DNA from: DATAYF01 sp036272735
Lineage (GTDB): Bacteria > Chloroflexota > Ktedonobacteria > Ktedonobacterales > Ktedonobacteraceae
DNA length: 19,206 bases
Reading direction: 5' to 3'
Assembly: GCA_036272735.1 (NCBI GenBank)
Contig: DATAYF010000201.1
Span: 1-19,206, forward strand
A program made the position numbers and the translations under genes. Positions 14,339 through 19,206 of the stretch are shown here, one piece after another. Each line of letters starts with the position of its first letter. The first letter of the stretch is position 1. The notes under the pieces were generated by a model. The model saw only the letters and a program-made list of their open reading frames with translations, did not search any database and had not been told where the DNA came from.

Positions 14339-15040
14339 ATGGAATCTGATGAAATACTTGCCCGTCTGCATAACGACGATGCTATCCCGTCGGACTGGAC
14401 GGTGTTACCAATTTTGCGCGCGAAGCTGGTGACGAGCCTGCTTGAATGGTTATTCGGTATCATTATCGGCGCTGGCTTGTTTGCGCTGATTGCCTCTATC
14501 GTTATCCCAAGTAATTACGAGCGTGGCGTGGGCGTGGCTATCTTTAGCACCATCCTGCTTGGCATCTGTCTATTTATTGCCGTGAGCAGCCTGTATCTCT
14601 TCATTGTTGATATTCTGCGCCTGAGTAATGCTCGGCAACATCGTATCGTTTTGACGCCCGACGATTTCTTGAAGCAAACTGGCAAGAAGATCATTCACGT
14701 GCCTATGGTCGATGTACGCTATGTCACGTCTCGTGGCAAGCCACAACCCCAACGCACGATGCCGACCGCTGAAGAAAGCTCGGTGGGGAACGTGGCTGGC
14801 GTGGGTGAAAACATCTCAGCTCTTTTTGTGGGGCGCGGCATGACGAGAAGCGGCAAACGTTGGCGGCTCAATCGCATGCGTACGCCTGCTTCTGTGGCCT
14901 TCATCGATTCACGCAGCGACAAAGAGGTACTTGTTTTGAACGACACGACCTTTGGAGACCCCTTTGCTATCGGGACGGTTTTGAAAGAATACGCCTCCTC
15001 GGCCCAGGCCCAGGTTTTTTCAGCGAGAGAAGAGCAATAG
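14339..15040 (+). CDS. Two-helix membrane protein of unknown function
   Basis: A 233-residue protein with no family I can name. ATG 14339 has TAAGGAG 7 bases upstream and is preferred over the TTG at 14321. Two hydrophobic segments, at about 36-57 ('LLEWLFGIIIGAGLFALIASI') and 66-90 ('GVAIFSTILLGICLFIAVSS'), form a hairpin in the membrane. The C-terminal part, from about residue 95, is soluble and begins 'RIVLTPDDFLKQTGKKIIHVPMVDVRYV'. This beta-rich pattern resembles PH-like domains that follow paired helices in bacterial membrane proteins (weak resemblance). A low-complexity loop near 140-160 is followed by 'VAFIDSRSDKEVLVLNDTTFGDP'. coaX starts 3 bases after its stop, so the two are co-transcribed. 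Confidence 0.8.
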   Translation: MESDEILARLHNDDAIPSDWTVLPILRAKLVTSLLEWLFGIIIGAGLFALIASIVIPSNYERGVGVAIFSTILLGICLFIAVSSLYLFIVDILRLSNARQHRIVLTPDDFLKQTGKKIIHVPMVDVRYVTSRGKPQPQRTMPTAEESSVGNVAGVGENISALFVGRGMTRSGKRWRLNRMRTPASVAFIDSRSDKEVLVLNDTTFGDPFAIGTVLKEYASSAQAQVFSAREEQ

Positions 15041-15043
15041 AGC

Positions 15044-15826
15044 ATGCTGCTTGCCATCGATATTAGCAACACGAATATCAAGTTCGGACTCTACCACGAC
15101 GCCAAGATGCAACACCACTGGGTCGTATCCACGGTGCGGCAACGCACCACCGACGAGTACGCTATGGTGCTGAGCGACCTGATGCGGCATGCTGGTCACG
15201 AGTTGACCGCTATCGACGATATCGTGATGTCGAGCGTGGTGCCTCCGCTCACGCCGGTATTTGAGAGCCTGGCACAAAAATATTGTGCGAAAGAGCCCAT
15301 CGTCATCAACTACGAGATGGACCTGGGCTGTAAACTGCTGGTCGATAATCCCTGGGAGGTTGGTTCTGATCGTATCGTGACCGCGCTGGCGACCTATCAC
15401 CTCTATGGCGGTCCAGCCATCGTGATCGCGTTTAGTACTGCGACGACCTTCGATGTTATCTCGGCTAAGGGCGATTTCCTGGGAGGGGCGATTGCGCCTG
15501 GCCTGACGATCTCCGCTGAAGCGCTTTCCAGTGCCGCCTCGCAACTCTATCGTGTCAATCTCACGCCGCCCGCTTACGCGCTGGGCAAGAACACCATCGA
15601 AAACATGCAATCAGGTATTATTTTTGGGCACGTCGGCCTGGTGCAGGGGCTTATCCATCGTTTATGCCAGGAAATTCCAGGCGTGGTCGATAAGAGCGAG
15701 GTGACGGTTATTGCGCACGGTGGCCTGGCCCAATCGATGGCCCCCATCATTCCAGAGATCCAGCACGTGAACCAGTATTTACCGCTGGAAGGGTTGCGCC
15801 TGGCGTACAATAGGTTGCGCGGGTAA
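15044..15826 (+). CDS. coaX: Type III pantothenate kinase
   Basis: Phosphorylates pantothenate in the first committed step of coenzyme A synthesis. The 260-residue length and overall pattern fit CoaX of the ASKHA fold: 'MLLAIDISNTNIKFGLY' at the N-terminus, 'MSSVVPPLTPVFESL', 'NPWEVGSDRIVTALA' with the GxDR catalytic aspartate at 109, 'TATTFDV' with Asp137, 'GGAIAPGL', and 'IAHGGLA'. Two changes stand out. The usual DxGNT loop reads DISNT (Ser8), and the usual DFGTATT loop reads AFSTATT (Ala129, Ser131). The catalytic Asp109 remains, so activity is likely but uncertain. ATG 15044 follows the upstream stop by 3 bases, with AGAGAAG as ribosome binding site. An IS-type hairpin lies about 50 bases downstream. 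Confidence 0.93.
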   Translation: MLLAIDISNTNIKFGLYHDAKMQHHWVVSTVRQRTTDEYAMVLSDLMRHAGHELTAIDDIVMSSVVPPLTPVFESLAQKYCAKEPIVINYEMDLGCKLLVDNPWEVGSDRIVTALATYHLYGGPAIVIAFSTATTFDVISAKGDFLGGAIAPGLTISAEALSSAASQLYRVNLTPPAYALGKNTIENMQSGIIFGHVGLVQGLIHRLCQEIPGVVDKSEVTVIAHGGLAQSMAPIIPEIQHVNQYLPLEGLRLAYNRLRG

Positions 15827-15877
15827 GTGGGGAAGGTGTAGCAAGGTCAGTAGTTGGTTGTTTCTCTGTTACAATAG

Positions 15878-15924
15878 ACGGGCAAGAAAACCCCGAGCAT
15901 TCATGCCGGGGATGCATTGCCCGT
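15878..15924. repeat. Compound hairpin, probable IS200/IS605-type element end
   Basis: ACGGGCAA (15878-15885) and TTGCCCGT (15917-15924) are perfect inverted copies. They enclose a second hairpin in which CCCCG (15891-15895) pairs with CGGGG (15907-15911) and GCAT pairs with ATGC, with one bulged A. The inner core (GCATTCATGCC) closely matches the reverse complement of the IscB right-end hairpin at 18772-18792. Subterminal hairpins of this type are the substrate of TnpA-class HUH transposases. Confidence 0.7.
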
Positions 15925-16039
15925 TCCTTCTGGGGGCAGAGGAGGGGCTTTCCTGCCTGAGAAAGCGTGAAACGCTTGACAAAGGTTCCTGCGTCTGCTA
16001 GTGTTAGAACACGTATTCTATTGACAGAAAGGCAGAGGC

Positions 16040-16263
16040 ATGGCACCTATGCGGACTAGGAAGCAACGCGCCACGCCCACGTCCGCGACGCCGACCAGGC
16101 GGAGCAGGAGGACGCCCACGTTCCTGCTTGAACTGCCCCTTGAGGTCGGAGCAGGCCAGGCCAGGCGCCTGCGCGCCCATCGGGCACGCAGGCCGCCAGT
16201 TCTATAATGCCGTGCTGTCTGAAGGACAAAAACGTTTGCGACAGATGCGAACCGATCCCGCCT
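16040..16263 (+). pseudogene. tnpB: TnpB (IS605 OrfB) remnant, N-terminal fragment, frameshifted
   Basis: From ATG 16040, frame one reads a basic N-terminus then 'TPTFLLELPLEVGAGQARRLRAH', the typical start of TnpB-type proteins. It runs to a TAA at 16205-16207. The next recognisable block, 'GRQFYNAVLSEGQKRLRQMRTDPA', lies in a different frame, so there is at least one frameshift between about 16165 and 16190. Homology stops near 16263, leaving about 75 of the usual 400 residues; the RuvC domain is gone. Intact TnpB is an RNA-guided nuclease tied to IS200/IS605 transposition. The hairpin at 15878-15924 is its likely left end. No tnpA is present. This is a dead relic. Confidence 0.8.
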
Positions 16264-16583
16264 GTTTCACTGCTACATGTAGCAACAAGTGTAGCAACAC
16301 CGAAAAGTTTCTACACAAAACGGTACTTTGAAACAGATCATAGAGAGCCATTCTGAGCACAAAAACACTGGTAAGAAACGACCAAAAACAACCCTCATCA
16401 CACCCCGTATGCGCTACTAACATACCTGAAGAAAATGTCCCGCACAGCCTGTAGAGCCACGCGATCCATTTTTGTTTTTGGGGAATGAGAACAAAAAGAG
16501 CATACACCCCTCCATCTTTTTGTTTTTATATATGACGATCTTGCATAGAGAGGTGATGAAGCAAACCCACACCTCTCACTACT
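16264..16583. other. Gene-free AT-rich stretch with small repeats
   Basis: No supported gene is present; the 101-codon minus-strand ORF here has no ribosome binding site or family resemblance. Visible structure: an 8-bp inverted repeat CTGTTTCA / TGAAACAG (16262-16269 and 16329-16336), the palindrome GCTACATGTAGC (16272-16283), and a direct repeat TGTAGCAACA at 16278-16287 and 16290-16299. The inverted repeat begins exactly where TnpB similarity ends. The stretch ends in the promoter of the cupredoxin gene. Confidence 0.5.
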
Positions 16584-16612
16584 TTGCCAGAACTGTTACA
16601 TTTTGCTATAGT
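16584..16612 (+). promoter_or_regulatory. Promoter for the cupredoxin gene
   Basis: TTGCCA (16584-16589), a 17-base spacer, and TATAGT (16607-16612) preceded by TG at the extended position. Both hexamers match consensus at 5 of 6 positions. The leader to ATG 16707 is about 90 nt. Confidence 0.75.
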
Positions 16613-16706
16613 AGGTGTGTCCCCTTAACAAGGATATATTTAACTCAGGCATAGATAGTCCGCAGGAGACAACAGAGAACCTAAGGAGGTTTTGAAAGGT
16701 ATACTC

Positions 16707-17090
16707 ATGGTTAAAAAGCTCTTATTCGGTCTGATCGGCGTCGCTCTGGTTTCAGTCCTGTTCACGGCTTGCACGATCCGCGATGCATCCACGCTGAATA
16801 CTGGACCAAAGGTAATGATGGGGCCGTCTACATTTATTACCACAACTAAAACCATCAAAAAGGGCCAGACTATAACAATGGTCAATACATCCGCTAACCA
16901 GCACATCCTCGTCAACGGCGAGTGGAAAGGCGCGACCCCTGTCACGACGACAGAGCCTGGTGCACCCAAATTGAGCATGAACATTCAGGGCAACCAGACG
17001 ACCTCAACACCCGCGTTCACGACCGCTGGAACCTACCACATTTATTGCACGATCCATGGTGGCATGAACCTGGTCGTTACGGTACAATAG
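16707..17090 (+). CDS. Cupredoxin (plastocyanin-like) lipoprotein
   Basis: A small blue-copper type electron carrier expected on the outer face of the membrane. ATG 16707 has GAAAGG 6 bases upstream; a stronger TAAGGAGG at 16682-16689 is too far from it and too close to the TTG at 16692, so the start is not fully certain. The signal peptide 'MVKKLLFGLIGVALVSVLFTAC' ends in a lipobox with Cys22. The type 1 copper ligands are all present: His66 ('NQHILVN'), then Cys114, His117 and Met120 in 'YCTIHGGM'. 'PKVMMGPSTFITTTKTIKKGQTITMVN' is the usual first half of the cupredoxin barrel. Length of 127 residues is normal. The electron partner is unknown. It is flanked by a tnpB relic and by the IscB element. 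Confidence 0.92.
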   Translation: MVKKLLFGLIGVALVSVLFTACTIRDASTLNTGPKVMMGPSTFITTTKTIKKGQTITMVNTSANQHILVNGEWKGATPVTTTEPGAPKLSMNIQGNQTTSTPAFTTAGTYHIYCTIHGGMNLVVTVQ

Positions 17091-17110
17091 ATTAGCTAAA
17101 AACTCTACTG

Positions 17111-17452
17111 TCAGCGACCCCACCGGTAAACCGGGGGGCTTGTGGGAGACTCCCCTGCGTGGTCTTGGCTGCAAGCCCCGATGCTGACCAGCCCCCGGTG
17201 TGCGAGCACACCGGAGCCGTTCAGAAGGAGCGCGAAAAAACAGACCCTGGAGTGGCTTTTCCAGCTCCCAGCTCTTTAATTGCTCAGTTAAACAGGTTAA
17301 TGGGGTGTCCAAAGCCAGTGCTGAGCAAAGATCGCCGCTTCTGACACCAGGGCGAGGAAACCATGACCGTTGGTGTGTGCTGGACAGCCAGGCGCACACC
17401 AACGCGATGCCTCATTACGAGGCCCCCGCAAGGAGAGAACAGGAAGAAACCC
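17111..17452 (+). ncRNA. Candidate omega-RNA of the IscB element
   Basis: This 342-base stretch between the cupredoxin gene and IscB has no ORF of its own but is rich in hairpins. They include CCCC-A-CCGG / CCGG-GGGG at 17118-17138 (probable left-end hairpin), CCGGTGTGC / GCACACCGG within 17195-17216, GTTGGTGTGTGC / GCGCACACCAAC within about 17369-17405, and GCCTC / GAGGC near 17409-17423. In IscB loci of known function, the guide-bearing omega-RNA is encoded directly upstream of iscB, with the guide at its 5' end taken from the DNA flanking the element. By that rule the guide here would lie just before 17111, in the short space after the cupredoxin stop. Boundaries are approximate. Confidence 0.65.
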
Positions 17453-18783
17453 ATGTCGCGTGTATTGATTGTGGATGCAGAGCGCAGGCCGCTCATGCCC
17501 TGCACTCCTGCTCGCGCCCGTCTGCTGCTCAAGGCGGGCAAGGCAGCAATCTTGCGCCGCTTTCCCTTTGTGCTGATGTTGCGCGAGGCGAGGCCGGAGG
17601 CAGTGGTGGAGCCGCTGCGCGTCAAACTCGATCCTGGGTCCAAAACCAGCGGGATTGCCGTGCTCCATGAACAGTCAGGTGAGGTGATGTGGGCGGCGGA
17701 GCTGACGCGGCGGAGCTGACGCATCGAAGCCCGCAGATCCGCGAGGCGCTCGCGAAGCGGCGTGCTGTGCGCCGACCTCGACGCAGCCGCCATACCCGCT
17801 ACCGTGCGGCACGCTTTGCCAATCGGAGGCGGCCCAAAGGGTGGCTCGCGCCCTCGCTTGAGAGCCGCGTGCTTCCCCTGCTGACCTGGGTCAAGCGCCT
17901 GTCCCGCTGGTGTCGGGTTGGCGCGCTCTCCTTGGAACTCGTGCGCTTTGATCTGGCGTTGCTGCAGAACCCTTCCATTGAGGGGGTCCAATACCAACGC
18001 GGAACCTTGTGGGGAACGGAAGTGCGCCAGTATCTGCTCGCCAAATGGCAGCATCGATGCACGTATTGCCAGGCGAGCGAGGTGCCATTGGAAATCGAGC
18101 ATGTGTCTCCCCGTTCGAAAGGTGGATCGCATCGCATCGCAAATCTCGTCATCGCGTGTCGGCCCTGCAACCAAGCCAAAGGCGATCACCCCCTTGAGTC
18201 CTTTCTGGCAAACCGGCCAGACGTGCTCGCTCGCGTGCAGGCGCAGCGTCGCGCCCCACTGCATGATGCAGCGGCGGTCAACAGCACGCGGTGGCAGCTG
18301 TATGAGCGCCTCAAGGCCCTTGATTTGCCGGTCGAGACGGGGTCTGGTGGTCTGACCAAGTGGAACCGGCAAAGCCGAAACCTTCCGAAGACCCACTGGA
18401 TCGACGCCGCATGCACAGGGCGATCAACGCCACAACGCCTCCAGATGCGGCATGTTCGTCCCTGGCTGATTCAGGCACAGGGGCGGCAGGCTCGTCGCAT
18501 GGTCAATGTGGATAAACGGGGGTTCCCGCGAGGAAAAGCCAAAGGACCCAGCTGCATCTCCGGATTGAGGACAGGCGATCTGGTCCGTGCGGTAGTCACG
18601 TATGGCAAGAAGATTGGCACCGATGTCGGACGTGTGGCGATCAAGTCGGACGGGTACTTTAAACTGACAGGGCGTCCGTTCGGCATGGTCGAGGGAATTC
18701 ACGCACGATATTGTCGGCCGGTCCATCGCAACGATGGCTACGCTTACGCGCAAGGAGAGGCGACACTTCCTCCCCAGGCGTGA
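17453..18783 (+). pseudogene. iscB: IscB RNA-guided nuclease, interrupted by a 14-bp tandem duplication
   Basis: Intact IscB is an omega-RNA-guided DNA nuclease, ancestor-like to Cas9. ATG 17453 follows AAGGAGAG and AGGAAG. The first frame gives the PLMP domain ('RRPLMPCTPARARLLLKAGKAAI') and RuvC-I 'KLDPGSKTSGIAVL' (Asp60), then stops at 17719. The rest continues in another frame from about 17693. The cause is an exact 14-bp duplication, 17693-17706 = 17707-17720. With one copy removed, the frame reads 'MWAAELTHRSPQIREAL' and gives 438 residues. These include an Arg-rich bridge helix (about 98-122), RuvC-II 'LSLELVRFD' (Glu157), an HNH with Cys198/201/231/234 and His212, RuvC-III 'HWIDAACTG' (His310, Asp313), and a C-terminal domain containing 'NVDKRGFPRGKAKG'. 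All catalytic residues are retained, suggesting recent loss. The stop codon lies inside the right-end hairpin. Confidence 0.9.
17693..17720 (+). repeat. Exact 14-bp tandem duplication inside iscB
   Basis: The unit GCGGCGGAGCTGAC occurs twice head to tail (17693-17706 and 17707-17720). Because 14 is not a multiple of three it shifts the frame and brings in the TGA at 17717-17719. Loss of one unit restores the full IscB frame. Confidence 0.95.
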
Positions 18784-18792
18784 ATGCCGGGG
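18772..18792. repeat. Right-end hairpin of the IscB element
   Basis: CCCC (18772-18775) pairs with GGGG (18789-18792) and GGC with GCC around a GTGAAT loop, with one bulged A. The sequence resembles the hairpin next to the tnpB relic at 15891-15911. It overlaps the iscB stop codon (18781-18783), as is common when the coding region runs into the element end. Confidence 0.75.
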
Positions 18793-18813
18793 CTTCCGTG
18801 CCGCCCTTTGGTG

Positions 18814-18857
18814 AAAGAGCATGGCCCATCACCCATAGGGACTATGCTCTTTTTATT
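18814..18857 (+). terminator. Intrinsic terminator downstream of the IscB element
   Basis: AAAGAGCAT (18814-18822) pairs with ATGCTCTTT (18844-18852), with partial extension of the stem inside, followed by TTTATTTCT. It would end transcripts from iscB. It may originally have been the terminator of the cupredoxin gene, before the element inserted between the two. Confidence 0.75.
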
Positions 18858-18934
18858 TCTCAACTTCAGCATACCTCGTACTAGTACTTTCATAACACCC
18901 TACGCACAGCTTTTGGTAGGCAGCACGTTCGTTA

Positions 18935-18943
18935 TGTTATACT
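18935..18943 (+). promoter_or_regulatory. Extended -10 promoter for the last gene
   Basis: TGTTATACT at 18935-18943 matches an extended -10 (TATACT, 5/6). A weak TTGGTA at 18913-18918 is 19 bases upstream. It lies about 42 bases before the ATG at 18985. Confidence 0.5.
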
Positions 18944-18984
18944 CATCACAAGTATTTTGTAGCAATTCGAGGGAATAAAATTTC

Positions 18985-19206
18985 ATGGAGCCAGCAGCCA
19001 AATCACAGAAGCACAAAGGGTATGCATCCTCACTCTATCTCAAATGTGGGGCCATTCTGACACTCCTCCTCACCAGTATCCTGCTCGTTGCCTGTGGAGG
19101 CAGCGCTAGCGCTCTTCAGTCCCCGCTCAGCACTCCCCAGGTCACCGTGACCATTCACCTGGCCACTAACGACACCGGAAAACTTCCTACGTTGCCACCC
19201 TATACC
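18985..19206 (+). CDS. N-terminal part of a lipoprotein (3' truncated by window edge)
   Basis: The frame is open from ATG 18985 to the last base (74 codons). GAGGG lies about 11 bases upstream, a somewhat long spacing. Residues 1-20 are polar with several Lys. Then a hydrophobic segment 'AILTLLLTSILLVAC' ends in a good lipobox, so the mature protein should be lipid-anchored outside the cell. After a short Ser/Gly linker comes 'PQVTVTIHLATNDTGKLPTLPPYT', the start of a domain I cannot name. Not classifiable from this fragment. Confidence 0.75.
   Translation, partial: MEPAAKSQKHKGYASSLYLKCGAILTLLLTSILLVACGGSASALQSPLSTPQVTVTIHLATNDTGKLPTLPPYT

Larger units (their letters stand above)
17111..18803 (+). 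mobile_element. IS200/IS605-type IscB element lacking tnpA
   Basis: The unit runs from the left hairpin (17118-17138), through the structured omega-RNA region and the iscB reading frame, to the right-end hairpin at 18772-18792. No HUH transposase TnpA is encoded in the window, so movement would need one supplied in trans. The exact cleavage points cannot be fixed without an empty-site sequence. The element sits between the cupredoxin stop codon and a terminator at 18814. Confidence 0.65.

Noticed and set aside
16202..16507. 101-codon minus-strand ORF overlapping the end of the tnpB relic
   Set aside because: No ribosome binding site, no family resemblance, and it runs through the tnpB fragment and a repeat-rich AT patch. 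Its hydrophobic look comes from the T-rich complement.
17284..18396. 370-codon open frame on the minus strand antisense to iscB
   Set aside because: It lies opposite a reading frame with clear PLMP, RuvC and HNH motifs. Its translation has no recognisable domain, is rich in Arg/Pro/Ser as expected for a GC-rich shadow frame, and lacks a convincing ribosome binding site.
17689..18783. The downstream part of iscB as an independent protein starting at GTG 17689
   Set aside because: It would lack the PLMP domain and RuvC-I aspartate, and has no ribosome binding site. The first codons come from reading the duplication out of frame. It is better explained as the rear half of a frameshifted iscB.
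1..19206. CRISPR array, tRNA or rRNA genes
   Set aside because: I saw no regularly spaced direct repeats and no cloverleaf or rRNA-like stretch on either strand by eye. The repeats present are single palindromes, one short direct repeat and one 14-bp tandem duplication. A covariance search would settle small tRNAs.

Overview
The window looks like a chromosomal segment of a Ktedonobacteria-type Chloroflexota (a Ktedonobacter or Dictyobacter relative). This is inferred from the mixed gene content, the moderately high GC, the coiled-coil and DUF2851/DUF2630 proteins, the style of the IscB/TnpB elements, and repeated extended -10 promoters of the form TGnTATAAT. No rRNA, tRNA or CRISPR array is visible, so the assignment rests on protein resemblance recalled from memory.

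Layout. (1) 1-2104: the tail of an unidentified CDS, a gene-free stretch with competing hairpins, a coiled-coil protein, and a DUF2851 gene broken by three one-base homopolymer-type indels. (2) 2101-4474: a housekeeping cluster of RluB-type pseudouridine synthase, cytidylate kinase (cmk) and PlsC-type acyltransferase, closed by a terminator with a perfect 23-bp stem. (3) 4480-8505, minus strand: DUF2630 and a 1225-residue fusion of an ImmA/IrrE metallopeptidase, a UvrD/PcrA helicase and a C-terminal Fe-S nuclease-like domain. A 53-bp palindrome lies upstream. (4) 8628-13075, minus strand: a carbohydrate uptake/oxidation operon (zinc alcohol/polyol dehydrogenase, binding lipoprotein, two permeases, no ATPase), with a divergent DeoR-family regulator at 13380-14213. 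(5) 14339-15826: a two-helix membrane protein followed by type III pantothenate kinase (coaX), which has altered phosphate-loop residues. (6) 15878-18803: an IS200/IS605-type region holding a decayed tnpB fragment with its terminal hairpin, a cupredoxin lipoprotein gene, and an IscB element. The IscB element has an upstream structured region that is a good omega-RNA candidate, plus a right-end hairpin. (7) 18985-end: the start of another lipoprotein gene.

How the parts work together. The DeoR-type regulator probably controls the divergent dehydrogenase-transporter operon, and several palindromes lie between them. The IscB element appears to have inserted between the cupredoxin stop codon and its terminator. 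The IscB reading frame is disrupted by an exact 14-bp tandem duplication. Removing one copy restores a 438-residue protein with every RuvC and HNH catalytic residue in place, so this looks like a very recent inactivation or a reversible switch of an RNA-guided nuclease. The peptidase-helicase-nuclease fusion is the other most unusual protein here.
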